The notes under the pieces are model-generated. The model saw only the letters and a program-made list of their open reading frames with translations, was not told the origin of the DNA and ran no database searches. From Methanobacteriaceae archaeon (GTDB taxonomy: Archaea > Methanobacteriota > Methanobacteria > Methanobacteriales > Methanobacteriaceae), in the NCBI GenBank assembly GCA_030656015.1, contig JAUSNX010000014.1:1-64000 (forward strand): a stretch of DNA of 64,000 nt. Direction: 5' to 3'. The position numbers and the translations under genes are program-made. Below, piece by piece: positions 53,512-64,000 of the stretch. Position 1 is the stretch's first letter, and every line of letters starts with the position of its first letter.

Positions 53512-54603
53512 ATGAGTAAAGTAAACAGAGATGAAATTTTAAGTATCCTTGCCAAATATGACAAGAAAGACATTACAATTGCTACTTTAGGAAGTCACAC
53601 TTCCCTTCATATTTTAAAAGGAGCAAAAAAAGAAGGATTTAAAACTGCAGTAGTTTGTGAAAAAGGGCGAGAAGTTCCATATCAAAGATTTAAAGTGGCC
53701 GATGAATACATAATAGTTGATAAATTCAGCGATATTGTAAATGAAGATGTTCAAGAGCAACTTCGGGCCATGAACAGTATAGTAATCCCTCACGGATCTT
53801 TTATAGCATATGCTGGTCTGGATAGGATTGAAAACGATTTTAATGTTCCTATGTTTGGTAACCGAGATATACTACGCTGGGAAGCTGAAAGAAATTTAGA
53901 AAGGCAGATAATGATGGAATCGGACATAAGAATGCCTCTTAAATTCGATAATTCCGAAGATATTGACCGTACAGTTATGGTCAAATTCCCTGGAGCACGT
54001 GGTGGAAAAGGATACTTTGTAGCATCTACTAAAGAAGAATTTGATGCTAAAATAGCTAATATGCTAGAGCGTGAATGGATTGAAGAAGAAGATGTTCCTA
54101 AAGCCCATATAGAAGAATATGTTTCTGGTACCAATTTCTGTATCCACTATTTCTATTCCGCATTAAATGATGAAGTGGAACTTTTAGGTATGGACAGCCG
54201 ATTTGAATCCAACATTGATGGTCTGGTAAGAATACCTGCTAAAGACCAATTAGATATCGGCCTGGACCCATCTTACGTTATAACTGGTAACCATCCAGTG
54301 GTAATGAGAGAATCCCTGCTTCCTCAAGTTTTTGAAATTGGGGACAATCTAGTTGAATCTGCTAAAAAATTAGTAAAACCTGGAATGAATGGTCCATTCT
54401 GTTTACAGACCATGTGTACTGACAACTTAGAAATTGTAACTTTTGAAATGAGTGCGCGTATAGATGGAGGAACAAACACTTTTATGAATGGTTCTGCATA
54501 CAGCCACTTATTATTTGGAGAAGAAATGAGTATGGGTCAGAGAATTGCTCGGGAAATTAAAAACGCAATTTCTGAAGACAAGCTAGATGATTTAATCACT
54601 TAG
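53512..54603 (+). CDS. purP: PurP, AICAR formate ligase
   Basis: PurP forms FAICAR from AICAR, formate and ATP, replacing bacterial PurH transformylase in archaeal purine synthesis. The 363-residue protein has an ATP-grasp fold with the family blocks [19 protein letters not shown] (residues 24-42), [13 protein letters not shown] and the C-terminal [27 protein letters not shown] ribosome-binding site precedes the ATG. A T-rich terminator follows. purM lies 4 kb downstream on the same strand. Confidence 0.95.
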   Translation: MSKVNRDEILSILAKYDKKDITIATLGSHTSLHILKGAKKEGFKTAVVCEKGREVPYQRFKVADEYIIVDKFSDIVNEDVQEQLRAMNSIVIPHGSFIAYAGLDRIENDFNVPMFGNRDILRWEAERNLERQIMMESDIRMPLKFDNSEDIDRTVMVKFPGARGGKGYFVASTKEEFDAKIANMLEREWIEEEDVPKAHIEEYVSGTNFCIHYFYSALNDEVELLGMDSRFESNIDGLVRIPAKDQLDIGLDPSYVITGNHPVVMRESLLPQVFEIGDNLVESAKKLVKPGMNGPFCLQTMCTDNLEIVTFEMSARIDGGTNTFMNGSAYSHLLFGEEMSMGQRIAREIKNAISEDKLDDLIT

Positions 54604-54607
54604 TTCC

Positions 54608-54640
54608 CATATTTTTTTTCTTTAAATTTTAATTTAAATT
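54608..54640 (+). terminator. T-rich terminator after purP
   Basis: T-tracts within the first 40 bases after the purP stop match archaeal oligo-T termination; no hairpin is evident. Confidence 0.5.
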
Positions 54641-54676
54641 TTTCAGTCATGAATTTTAATTTTAAGTGAATTCAAC

Positions 54677-55405
54677 ATGGACATTTTAATAATAGTTTCT
54701 GTGGCCATATCTGCGTTTATAGCAACTAATATCGATGATTTATTTCTTTTAACAGTATTCTTTGCCCATCCACAATATAATGATGCATCTGTAGTTATAG
54801 GTCAGTATTTAGGTATTTTTTCTTTGATATTGATAAGTATTCCAGTTTATATATTCAAATCATATATTCCAGATTTTTTCATGGTTTTAATGGGTTTTAT
54901 ACCACTTTTAATAGGATTAAAAGAAATTATAACACTATATAGGCTTGAAACAAAATCAAGAATTCCTATTTCAAACGGAAGTTCATTTAGTAATTCGGAG
55001 AGTAGTAATTCCAGTGGAAGTTTAAATAATAATGATAATAATACAGATAATGAAATTTTAGTTAATAAGGTTGATCAGCAAACTTTTTTTAAAGATAATC
55101 GGCTAAATTCAGGCAGTTACAGTATTTTTACTTGGTTTTCTGTGGCCTTAATAACCATTTCCAATGGAGTAGACAATATAGGAGTTTATGCTCCTTTATT
55201 TTCTACTTTGAATCAGATGGAGCTTTTATTAACCATTTTAATATTTTTGATTATGACTGGAATTTGGTGTTTTTTTGCTCATTTAATTATAAAAAACAAG
55301 CTTTTAGGAATTAAAATAGAAAAATATGGACATATAATCCTTCCTTTTGTTTTGATATTATTAGGAATAGGAATAATTGTTTCTAACTACATGAGAATGT
55401 CATAA
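54677..55405 (+). CDS. CadD-family cation (cadmium) resistance transporter
   Basis: This 242-residue membrane protein resembles CadD transporters, with ATNIDDLFLL in the first half and ITISNGVDNIGVYAPLFS in the second, the duplicated acidic motifs of the LysE-like fold. Six hydrophobic segments are visible. The loop between the two halves (about 95-130) is a low-complexity Ser/Asn/Asp stretch, longer than usual. Substrates may be Cd2+ or another divalent cation. It lies alone between purP and psmB. Confidence 0.85.
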   Translation: MDILIIVSVAISAFIATNIDDLFLLTVFFAHPQYNDASVVIGQYLGIFSLILISIPVYIFKSYIPDFFMVLMGFIPLLIGLKEIITLYRLETKSRIPISNGSSFSNSESSNSSGSLNNNDNNTDNEILVNKVDQQTFFKDNRLNSGSYSIFTWFSVALITISNGVDNIGVYAPLFSTLNQMELLLTILIFLIMTGIWCFFAHLIIKNKLLGIKIEKYGHIILPFVLILLGIGIIVSNYMRMS

Positions 55406-55612
55406 TTAAAATCTGTATGAAATACGTAAAATATAATGTCAAAGTAAAAATAATAAATCAATATTTACTTAAATAAAAATTGCGGATTTTAAAAATTCTC
55501 TCTAAGTTTAGCTTTAACAAGAAAATTATTTAAACGAAATATGGAATTAATATATAATTTTAAAGATTATATGCTAGTTTTTTTGTATTAAAAAGTTAAG
55601 AATAAGTCAATA

Positions 55613-55625
55613 ATATTTATATAAC
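55613..55625 (+). promoter_or_regulatory. Probable psmB promoter (TATA box)
   Basis: ATATTTATATAAC lies about 65-75 bases before the psmB start, in a suitable A/T context, with a leader containing GGTG before the ATG. The position is approximate. Confidence 0.5.
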
Positions 55626-55689
55626 ATGAGGGATAATGTAGGGATAGAACTGATTTTTGACTATTATTTTTTTCCTGAGGTGTTATTCT

Positions 55690-56319
55690 ATGAATGATAA
55701 AAACACATTAAAAGGCACTACAACTGTCGGTATAACTTGCAAAGACGGAGTGGTTTTTGCTACCGAAAGAAGAGCCAGTATGGGCAATTTAGTCGCCCAC
55801 AAGGTTGCAGAAAAGATCTTTAAAATTGATGATCATATAGCAACCACCATAGCTGGATCTGTTGGCGATGCACAGAGCCTAATGAAATATATACGTGCTG
55901 AAGTAGCACTTTATAAAATGAGAAACGGAGAGCAAATCAGTATTGAAGCTGCTTCTGCATTATCCGCAAATATTTTACACTCATCCAGATTTTACCCATT
56001 CTTTGTTCAAACATTAATTGGAGGAGTTGACGAGGATGGAGCTAAAATTTACTCCTTAGATCCTGCCGGAGGTATGATTAAAGATAAATTCATATCCACT
56101 GGATCTGGTTCGCCTTTCGCCTATGGTGTCCTGGAAGACAGATACACCGACGACATATATGTTGAAGAAGGCGTGGACATAGCCATTCGAGCAATTAATT
56201 CTGCTATGGAAAGAGATACTTTTTCTGGAAACGGCATATTAATAGCCCTAGTAACAGATGAAGGATATCGAATGCTCGATGAAGAAGAGGTTCAAAAAAG
56301 ATTAAAAGAAATTATCTAA
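55690..56319 (+). CDS. psmB: PsmB, proteasome beta subunit
   Basis: PsmB is the catalytic beta subunit of the archaeal 20S proteasome. From the ATG at 55690 it has 209 residues. A nine-residue propeptide precedes the mature N-terminal threonine (Thr10 in LKGTTTVG), followed by Asp/Lys catalytic partners in FATERRASMGNLVAHKVAEKI. GGTG lies upstream of the ATG, and the longer frame to 55657 has no support. The alpha subunit gene is not in the window. It is followed by T-tracts and then fttA. Confidence 0.95.
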   Translation: MNDKNTLKGTTTVGITCKDGVVFATERRASMGNLVAHKVAEKIFKIDDHIATTIAGSVGDAQSLMKYIRAEVALYKMRNGEQISIEAASALSANILHSSRFYPFFVQTLIGGVDEDGAKIYSLDPAGGMIKDKFISTGSGSPFAYGVLEDRYTDDIYVEEGVDIAIRAINSAMERDTFSGNGILIALVTDEGYRMLDEEEVQKRLKEII

Positions 56320-56327
56320 TTTTAAAT

Positions 56328-56342
56328 TCTTTCTTTTTTCTA
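56328..56342 (+). terminator. T-rich tract after psmB
   Basis: A pyrimidine-rich stretch nine bases after the psmB stop. It may terminate the psmB transcript ahead of the fttA promoter. Confidence 0.45.
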
Positions 56343-56375
56343 CCATTTATTAATTAAATATCGACTTCTAAATTA

Positions 56376-56393
56376 AGTAAACTTAAGTTTACT
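56376..56393. promoter_or_regulatory. 18-base perfect palindrome upstream of fttA
   Basis: AGTAAACTTAAGTTTACT is a perfect palindrome 28 bases before the fttA ATG. As RNA it could form a 7-base-pair stem with a UUAA loop, followed by a U-rich stretch (TTTTCTATTTTTT) before the ribosome-binding site. Confidence 0.5.
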
Positions 56394-56421
56394 ACATTTT
56401 CTATTTTTTCGAAGTGATTTT

Positions 56422-58329
56422 ATGGTTTCAGAGATTCTTGAAGAAATCAAAAAGACAATAGTACACAGATTACCCCCTAGAGTACAAGTGGCCAAAGTAG
56501 AATTCGAAGGTCCGGAAGTAGTTATCTACACTAAAAATCCGGAGATAATTACCGAAAACGGAGATTTGATTCGAGACTTGGCTAAAGACATAAGAAAACG
56601 AATAATTATACGTTCAGATCGTTCAGTTTTAGCGGATCCGGAAAAAGCAATAAATAAGATCCATGAAACCGTCCCTGAAGAAGCTAATATTACTAATATT
56701 TCATTTGATGAAGTTACCTGCGAAGTAATAATTGAAGCCCGTAAACCGGGTTTAGTTATTGGTAAGTACGGTGCTACTTCTCGTGAAATTGTAAAAAGAA
56801 TTGGTTGGGCTCCAAAAATATTAAGAACACCACCAATTTCATCTGAAATAATTCAGAGGATTAGAAGAACTCTCAGAAAGAACAGTAAAGAGCGCAAAAA
56901 AATACTACAAGAATTAGGACATCGAATCCATCAAGAAATTAAATACGATAATGATTGGACCCGTGTAACCTCCATGGGCGGATTTAGAGAAGTTGGACGT
57001 TCTTGTTCACTTTTACAAACTCCTAATAGTCGCGTTCTTCTTGATTGTGGTGTTAATGTAGCTGGAGGAGATGATAAAGGTTCTTATCCATTTTTAAATG
57101 TTCCTGAGTTCGTTTTAGGTGATTTAGATGCAGTAGTAATTACTCACGCTCATTTAGATCACTCTGGTTTCTTACCTTATCTATACCACTATGGATATGA
57201 AGGGCCAGTATACTGTACCACCCCTACCAGAGATTTAATGACTCTTTTACAGTTGGATCACATTGATATCGCACACAGAGAGGATGATCCACTTCCATTC
57301 AATGTTAAACACGTTAAAAAGAGTATTAAGCATACAATTACTCTCGATTATGGTGAAGTAACAGATATCGCCCCAGATATCAGGTTAACCTTGCACAATG
57401 CAGGTCACATATTAGGGTCTGCAATGGCCCACATGCACATTGGAGACGGTCAACACAACTTGGTTTACACTGGAGACTTCAAATATGAAAGAAGTAGACT
57501 TTTAGAACCAGCAGTTACTAAATTCCCTCGAATAGAAACCCTAATTATGGAAAGTACATATGGGGGGCACGAAGATGTTCAGCCTTCCCGTAATTCAGCA
57601 GAAAAAGAAATGGTTAAGACGATCTACCACACCTTGAAAAGAGGAGGAAAGATCTTAATTCCAGTATTTGCAGTAGGTAGGGCCCAAGAATTGATGATTG
57701 TGCTAGAAGAGTACATTAGAAATGGCCTAATTGATGAAGTTCCTATTTACATTGATGGAATGATCTGGGAAGCAACTGCCATTCACACTGCTAGGCCCGA
57801 ATACTTGAGTAAAGATTTAAGGGATCAAATTTTCCATATGGGGCGCAATCCTTTTATTTCTGAGGTTTTCCATAAAGTAAATGGTACCAATGAAAGAAAA
57901 GAAATCGTGGAAGGCGAACCAGCCATTATTTTATCCACATCAGGAATGCTTACTGGTGGAAATTCAGTAGAATACTTCAAATGGTTATGTGGAGACGAGA
58001 AAAACTGCCTGGTCTTTGTAGGATATCAATCTGAAGGTTCATTAGGTAGAAGAATACAAAAAGGCTGGAAGGAAATACCTCTAAAAGAAGACGGCAAAAC
58101 CACAGTCCATCATGTCAAAATGAACATTAAAACTATTGAAGGATTTAGTGGACACTCTGACAGACGCCAACTAATGGATTACGTGCGTAGATTAACCCCA
58201 AAACCAGAAAAAATACTAATTTGTCATGGTGACAATTATAAAACTCTGGATTTAGCTTCCAGTATTTACAGAAGCTATAAAATAGAAACAAAAACACCTA
58301 TGAATCTGGAAACAGTTCGAATTCAATGA
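56422..58329 (+). CDS. fttA: FttA (aCPSF1), transcription termination factor
   Basis: FttA (aCPSF1) is a ribonuclease of the metallo-beta-lactamase/beta-CASP family that cleaves nascent RNA at U-rich sites to terminate transcription in archaea. The 635-residue protein has N-terminal KH domains ([17 protein letters not shown] near 111-127). The metal-binding motif HAHLDH near 241-246, GHILGSAM and the beta-CASP blocks ([17 protein letters not shown]) follow. The short palindromic leader and T-rich sequence in front of it may allow autoregulation. Confidence 0.96.
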   Translation: MVSEILEEIKKTIVHRLPPRVQVAKVEFEGPEVVIYTKNPEIITENGDLIRDLAKDIRKRIIIRSDRSVLADPEKAINKIHETVPEEANITNISFDEVTCEVIIEARKPGLVIGKYGATSREIVKRIGWAPKILRTPPISSEIIQRIRRTLRKNSKERKKILQELGHRIHQEIKYDNDWTRVTSMGGFREVGRSCSLLQTPNSRVLLDCGVNVAGGDDKGSYPFLNVPEFVLGDLDAVVITHAHLDHSGFLPYLYHYGYEGPVYCTTPTRDLMTLLQLDHIDIAHREDDPLPFNVKHVKKSIKHTITLDYGEVTDIAPDIRLTLHNAGHILGSAMAHMHIGDGQHNLVYTGDFKYERSRLLEPAVTKFPRIETLIMESTYGGHEDVQPSRNSAEKEMVKTIYHTLKRGGKILIPVFAVGRAQELMIVLEEYIRNGLIDEVPIYIDGMIWEATAIHTARPEYLSKDLRDQIFHMGRNPFISEVFHKVNGTNERKEIVEGEPAIILSTSGMLTGGNSVEYFKWLCGDEKNCLVFVGYQSEGSLGRRIQKGWKEIPLKEDGKTTVHHVKMNIKTIEGFSGHSDRRQLMDYVRRLTPKPEKILICHGDNYKTLDLASSIYRSYKIETKTPMNLETVRIQ

Positions 58330-58487
58330 AATTGAATTTTTATTAAATTAAGTTGAATAAATTTGAATTTAATTGAATTGGAATAAATAAAGAGAACTAG
58401 GGTTTAATGAATTCTATTAATAATTCTATTAATCTAATAATAAAAATAAAAATAGTCAAATTCAAACTAAATAAAATTGGTGATTAA

Positions 58488-59513
58488 ATGGTAACCTATT
58501 CTGATTCAGGTGTGGATATAGATTTAGAAGAAATAACCGTTTCACATTTAACTGCAAAACTAAAAGAAACACTCAAATGGCAAGATATTATCACAGAAAG
58601 TGGTCATTTTGCGGCCCTTGTACGTTTAGGTGATAAAGCGATAGCTATGAGCACTGACGGCGTGGGCAGTAAAATTTTAGTGGCTAAAATGATGGAAAAG
58701 TACGACACTGTCGGAATTGACTGCATAGCCATGGTAGTTAATGATATACTCTGTGTAGGGGCCGAACCTCTTGCGCTTGTAGATTATTTAGCTGTGGAAA
58801 AACCTGACCCCGAAGTAGCTACTCAAATCGGAGAAGGGTTGGTTAAAGGAGCTAATTTATCAAAAATAGCCATTATTGGTGGAGAAACGGCTTCACTACC
58901 CGGGATAATAAAAGATTTTGACCTGGCTGGAACCGGAATTGGCCTGGTAGATGTGGACAAAATAATTACTGGTGAAAAGATCGAAGAAGGTAATGTCCTT
59001 ATTGGAATAGAAAGCAGTGGTATTCACAGTAACGGTCTTAGTCTGGCCCGGAAAGCTTTATTTGAAGAAGGCCAATTGGCAATTGATGATCCCCTGCCAG
59101 GTTTTCCTGATTTAAAAGTAGGAGAAGAACTTTTAACACCAACGGCCATTTATGTTCAGCCAGTAGTTGAACTTTTAAAAAGTTCTTTAGAAATACGTGG
59201 ACTGGCCCATATCACTGGTGGCGGATTTAATAACCTTAAACGCCTGAAAAAAGGTGTTGGTTATGATATATCAAATCTTCCAGAACCTCAACCAATTTTT
59301 AGATCAATATACTCTCTGGGAGTACCCTTAGAAGAAATGTATCGTGTTTTCAACATGGGAATAGGTTTTGTAGTAATTTTAAAAGAAGAAAATGCAGAAA
59401 AAGCCATGGAAATTCTCAGTAAACATGTTAAAGTTCATTTAATTGGTAAAGTAACTGCTGATGCAGAAAAAGTCAGTATAAAAACTTTTGATGGAAAAGA
59501 GCTGGAAATGTAA
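58488..59513 (+). CDS. purM: PurM, AIR synthetase
   Basis: PurM closes the imidazole ring of aminoimidazole ribotide using ATP. The 341-residue protein starts with [11 protein letters not shown], followed by [15 protein letters not shown] (ATP/substrate loop), and a GGETASLPG motif and HITGGGFNN later. GGTGAT is just before the ATG. It lies 158 bases after fttA and belongs to the same strand as purP and the com genes. Confidence 0.96.
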   Translation: MVTYSDSGVDIDLEEITVSHLTAKLKETLKWQDIITESGHFAALVRLGDKAIAMSTDGVGSKILVAKMMEKYDTVGIDCIAMVVNDILCVGAEPLALVDYLAVEKPDPEVATQIGEGLVKGANLSKIAIIGGETASLPGIIKDFDLAGTGIGLVDVDKIITGEKIEEGNVLIGIESSGIHSNGLSLARKALFEEGQLAIDDPLPGFPDLKVGEELLTPTAIYVQPVVELLKSSLEIRGLAHITGGGFNNLKRLKKGVGYDISNLPEPQPIFRSIYSLGVPLEEMYRVFNMGIGFVVILKEENAEKAMEILSKHVKVHLIGKVTADAEKVSIKTFDGKELEM

Positions 59514-59728
59514 TAGGTTGGTATGTAATACTTGAATAGGAATATAATTAGAATATAAATATAATTTATTCTATTTTAAATTTTTTAAAATAAAATAATA
59601 AATTAATATAATGAATAATTTGATTTAAAACTCAATTAAAGTGTAATATAATTTTTTAATAAATTTATAAATGAAAAAAAAAGTTATGTAAATCTATTAA
59701 TCAAATCAAATCTCAAAAAGGTGATTTC

Positions 59729-60751
59729 ATGAAAATAACCCCTGAACAAGAAAAATCAATAATTACAGAGATACTCACCAGGCTGGATGTTTCTAAAGAA
59801 CATGCAGAAATAGTTGCTGAGGTGACCCTAGATGCCGATCTTAAAGGTTTTACTTCCCACGGAATAGGTAGATTCCCTCAATATGTAAAAGGACTTGAAT
59901 CTGGAACGATTGAAACTCAGGGAGACATTGAAATAGAAAGTGAAACTATTTCAACTGCCCTTATAAATGGGAATCACCTTTTTGGACATTTTGTGGCATA
60001 TAAAGGAATGGAATTAGCCATAGAAAAAGCCAAAGAAAACGGGATAGGTATGGTGGGAATTCATGACTCCAATCACTTTGGTGTGGCAGGATATTACTCC
60101 GATATGGCCATTGAACAAGATTTGATTGGAATAGTTACTGCCAACACGGAACCTGCCGTGGCCCCTATTGGTGGTAAAGTCCCTATTCTCGGAACTAATC
60201 CCATAGCCATAGGTGTGCCATCTAATAATCATTATGTTTCCGTAGATATGGCCACTTCTGCATCAGCGAGAGGGAAATTATTAGAAGCCGTGCGCCGGGG
60301 AGAAGACATACCAGAAAATGTAGCCCTGGATTGTGAAGGAAGGCCAACTATTGATCCAAAAGAAGCATTAAAAGGATCTATTTTGCCATTTGGAGCCCAT
60401 AAAGGTTATGCTTTAGCATTTATGATTGAAATTTTAGCCGGGCCTCTGGTAAAAGCCGCTTTTGGTACTGGAGTAAAGGGAACAGCTAATCCATCCGAGA
60501 TGTGTACTAAAGGGGATTTAATGATGGTCATAGACCCCTCACATATGGGAGATCTGGAAATCTTCAAAGATCAAGTTGATGCATTTATTGGTGAAGTTAA
60601 ATCCACAGATAATGTTTTTATCCCGGGAGACATGGAAGTAAGGAATATCAAAAAACATCAGACTGACGGAATTGAAATTGATGATATTCTAGCTCAGCAG
60701 TTTAAAGATATTTCACAGGAATTAGATCTGGATTTAGATGGAATTTTTTAA
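59729..60751 (+). CDS. comC: ComC, L-sulfolactate dehydrogenase
   Basis: ComC oxidises L-sulfolactate to sulfopyruvate with NAD+ in coenzyme M biosynthesis. It belongs to the malate/L-lactate dehydrogenase (Ldh_2) family. The 340-residue protein has blocks [29 protein letters not shown] and the NAD-binding [15 protein letters not shown]-type segment. GGTGAT precedes the ATG. The product is the substrate of comDE encoded just downstream, which separates it from other 2-hydroxyacid dehydrogenases of the family. Confidence 0.9.
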   Translation: MKITPEQEKSIITEILTRLDVSKEHAEIVAEVTLDADLKGFTSHGIGRFPQYVKGLESGTIETQGDIEIESETISTALINGNHLFGHFVAYKGMELAIEKAKENGIGMVGIHDSNHFGVAGYYSDMAIEQDLIGIVTANTEPAVAPIGGKVPILGTNPIAIGVPSNNHYVSVDMATSASARGKLLEAVRRGEDIPENVALDCEGRPTIDPKEALKGSILPFGAHKGYALAFMIEILAGPLVKAAFGTGVKGTANPSEMCTKGDLMMVIDPSHMGDLEIFKDQVDAFIGEVKSTDNVFIPGDMEVRNIKKHQTDGIEIDDILAQQFKDISQELDLDLDGIF

Positions 60752-61037
60752 ATAAATTCTATATTAATTAATTAATTTTTTTACATTTTTTTATTTATGG
60801 TTCAATTAAATTTACTATTCCTTAAAAATAATGAATGAAAGGAATAAATAGAATAGATATTATCTTAAACCAAAATAAATAATTGATAAATATCTATAAA
60901 TGAATATTAATTAAGAAATAATTATTTAAAACATTTATTTAGGACCCCCCCCAAAAAAACTTAAGTAATATTTCATTAAGGCATTCTATAATTTTATTTA
61001 GATTTTATTAAATTTAATCAATACAATGAGGGTAATA
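60752..61037. other. Gap between comC and comD with a C8A7 tract
   Basis: This 286-base AT-rich gap holds an odd homopolymer pair: eight C at 60945-60952 followed by seven A at 60953-60959, then CTTAAGT. The comD promoter is probably downstream of it. No gene was recognised. Confidence 0.5.
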
Positions 61038-61529
61038 ATGGACAGTACACAAGCAGTTTATCAGGCACTTAAAGAAGCAGGTATAAATTTCATAGTAAGT
61101 ATTCCCTGTGTTAATTTAAGTAAGCTGCTGGAAATGGTGGAATTTGATAGTGAAATAACACATGTACCTGTTACCAGAGAAGAAGAAGGATTTGGAATTG
61201 CTGCAGGAGCTTATATGGGTGGTATGAAACCAGCGATTCTCATGCAAAATTCCGGACTTGGAAATTCAATCAATGTACTGACCTCCCTTTATAAACTTTA
61301 TAAAATACCAATTCTCATGGTTATGAGCCACCGCGGAACAGAAGGTGAGTTTATGAGTGCCCAAATACCCATGGGTAAGGCCACTCCCCGGGTTTTAGAA
61401 TCTCTAGAACTGCCTTACTTCAAACCCAGCGCCCCTGAAAAAGCTTTAAAAGATATTAAAAAAGCATGGGAAATAGCTGAGTCTAAGGGAGTTCCGGTGG
61501 GAATATTGCTGGAGATTACGTTCTGGTAA
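61038..61529 (+). CDS. comD: ComD, sulfopyruvate decarboxylase alpha subunit
   Basis: ComD is the alpha subunit of the thiamine-diphosphate-dependent sulfopyruvate decarboxylase that forms sulfoacetaldehyde for coenzyme M. The 163-residue protein is the PYR half of a ThDP enzyme, with the active-site glutamate in [18 protein letters not shown] and the conserved [13 protein letters not shown] block. GAGGGT lies five bases before the ATG at 61038; a start at 61026 is also open but overlaps that site. comE follows 37 bases later. Confidence 0.93.
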   Translation: MDSTQAVYQALKEAGINFIVSIPCVNLSKLLEMVEFDSEITHVPVTREEEGFGIAAGAYMGGMKPAILMQNSGLGNSINVLTSLYKLYKIPILMVMSHRGTEGEFMSAQIPMGKATPRVLESLELPYFKPSAPEKALKDIKKAWEIAESKGVPVGILLEITFW

Positions 61530-61566
61530 TGATTTTAGGATTTCAAATAAAAATTGAAGTGAGACA

Positions 61567-62124
61567 ATGGAACGTATTAATGCTATTAAAACCATAGCCA
61601 ATCAAATTGATGATGAACTGGTAGTTTGCAACATTGGATTTCCTTCCAGAGAATTATACCAGGTTAAGGATTCTCCAAATCATTTTTATATGCTTGGATC
61701 CATGGGCATGGCCTCATCTATCGGACTGGGACTGGCCATGGCCCAGGAGCGCAAAGTAATCGTCTTTGATGGTGATGGGTCTGTTTTAATGAATTTAGGC
61801 AGTCTGGTCACTATTTATAATCAGGCCCCGGAAAATCTGATTTTGGTGGTTATTGATAACGAATGTTATGGCTCTACTGGATCCCAATGTACCTATGCCA
61901 GTACCGTAGACCTGGGAGAGGTGGCACAGTCTATAGGATTTAAAAATAATTTTAAATTTTCAGGACCAGGAAAAATTAACTTTCAGCCTGTTTTAGAAGC
62001 AGAAGGGCCTGTTTTTGTCCACTTGAAAGTGAAAGCAGGTAATGCGGATGTTCCTATTATTGATATGACTCCTGAAGAGATTATAAATAGATTTATGAAA
62101 GAAATAAAAGAAAATAAAGAATAA
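61567..62124 (+). CDS. comE: ComE, sulfopyruvate decarboxylase beta subunit
   Basis: ComE is the PP half of sulfopyruvate decarboxylase. The 185-residue protein holds the thiamine-diphosphate motif [12 protein letters not shown] (about 74-85), extended into [17 protein letters not shown]. It must work with ComD, encoded 37 bases upstream, to act on sulfopyruvate. GTGAG lies before the ATG. Downstream is a small membrane protein gene starting 13 bases later, which may be co-transcribed. Confidence 0.94.
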   Translation: MERINAIKTIANQIDDELVVCNIGFPSRELYQVKDSPNHFYMLGSMGMASSIGLGLAMAQERKVIVFDGDGSVLMNLGSLVTIYNQAPENLILVVIDNECYGSTGSQCTYASTVDLGEVAQSIGFKNNFKFSGPGKINFQPVLEAEGPVFVHLKVKAGNADVPIIDMTPEEIINRFMKEIKENKE

Positions 62125-62137
62125 TTTGGGAGAAATA

Positions 62138-62581
62138 ATGAATATTAAAATTAAATATTTAATAATCGGTATAATCTCCATGGCCATAATCACAGGATTA
62201 TGGAGATTAAGTATTTTTAATAGTCCTAGTGAATCCCCTAGTATTTATGAATCTATATTATTCTTTTTAATCATGATTATACCAATATTTATCGGATACA
62301 AATCAAAGGGAAACCCTATTATTTTCGGGTTTATATTAGCAATAACAAATTTAACAATAGATCAGATACTACTTAATCAGTATAATCAAAATTTACTTTC
62401 AAATAGTGAAACCCGATCAATGGTATTGAATATGATTTCAACTGGAGAAATACATTTTCTTCCTACAATTGAAAATACAATATTTGTAATATTTCTATCT
62501 ATAATTTTAACATTCATTGGAACATTATTTAGTAAAAAAAGTAGTCCACAATCAATTGAAGAAGAAAATAAAGAAAATTAG
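62138..62581 (+). CDS. Uncharacterised small membrane protein
   Basis: I do not recognise this 147-residue protein. It has an N-terminal transmembrane helix (about 6-24), two central hydrophobic segments and another near 107-127, with an Asn/Ser-rich loop and an acidic tail. GGGAG lies before the ATG at 62138. It starts 13 bases after comE and ends eight bases from the convergent polymerase gene, so it is probably the last gene of the com unit. Its function is unknown. Confidence 0.65.
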   Translation: MNIKIKYLIIGIISMAIITGLWRLSIFNSPSESPSIYESILFFLIMIIPIFIGYKSKGNPIIFGFILAITNLTIDQILLNQYNQNLLSNSETRSMVLNMISTGEIHFLPTIENTIFVIFLSIILTFIGTLFSKKSSPQSIEEENKEN

Positions 62582-62588
62582 AATTCAA

Positions 62589-64000
<1,412 letters not shown>

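Overview
This window is chromosomal DNA of a hydrogenotrophic methanogen of the order Methanobacteriales, most likely a mesophilic Methanobacterium-type species. The evidence is very AT-rich intergenic DNA, archaeal Shine-Dalgarno motifs (GGAGG, GGTGAT) and oligo-T terminators, complete mtr (EDCBAFGH) and mcr operons, genes for F430/CoM/F420/methanopterin metabolism, an archaeal proteasome, and a family B DNA polymerase that stops just after motif C (the split PolB typical of this order). Gene order resembles the mtr/mcr to PolB region I remember from Methanothermobacter. I recognised no tRNA, rRNA, CRISPR array, insertion sequence or prophage.

Layout. 1-4180: hcgB-C-D-E-F, biosynthesis of the FeGP cofactor of [Fe]-hydrogenase; hmd, hcgA and hcgG are not in the window. 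4476-6442: sufC-sufB, Fe-S assembly. 6758-11433 (minus): a PRC-barrel protein, cobY, methanogenesis marker 14, and a cation exchanger between two paralogous universal stress proteins. 11705-21342 (minus): mcrB-(broken mcrD)-mcrC-mcrG-mcrA, a hairpin terminator, then mtrE-D-C-B-A-F-G-H. Divergent from mcrB is mmp10, the radical SAM enzyme that methylates McrA Arg271, a residue encoded here. 23227-28476 (minus): a CDF transporter fused to a NifX-like domain, a small NifX-like protein with a zinc-ribbon protein, a membrane metallophosphoesterase, and mmp7 with an overlapping unknown gene. 28600-40503: comB, TraB, DUF1922, an NcsA/TtuA-like tRNA thiolase, an MTH1187-family protein, a DegT aminotransferase, a CPBP protease, trm1, a DUF4013 protein, an Lrp regulator, a UPF0282 hydrolase and an archaeal ytfJ-ytfI-like operon that runs to 41100. 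41559-46777: a histone-deacetylase-family enzyme, mptA, cofG and two conserved unknowns. 46818-52253 (minus): two very large REC/PAS signalling proteins. 52525-64000: taw2, purP, a CadD-like transporter, psmB, fttA, purM, comC-comD-comE, a small membrane protein and the polB large fragment.

Functionally the window joins the last two steps of methanogenesis (Mtr and Mcr) with Mcr maturation (mmp10, mmp7, mcrC, perhaps mmp14) and with cofactor supply: CoM (comB, comC, comDE), F420 (cofG), methanopterin (mptA), cobamide (cobY), FeGP (hcg) and Fe-S (suf).

The strongest unexpected observation is that mcrD, normally second in the mcr operon, is a degenerate remnant: its start and ribosome-binding site survive, but its recognisable segments lie in three frames with a nonsense codon and a lost C-terminus. 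Other points worth checking are palindromes at the fttA, mptA, lrp and mcr promoters, a nested stem-loop at 45000-45043, a 13-asparagine microsatellite inside PolB, and the unknown gene overlapping mmp7.
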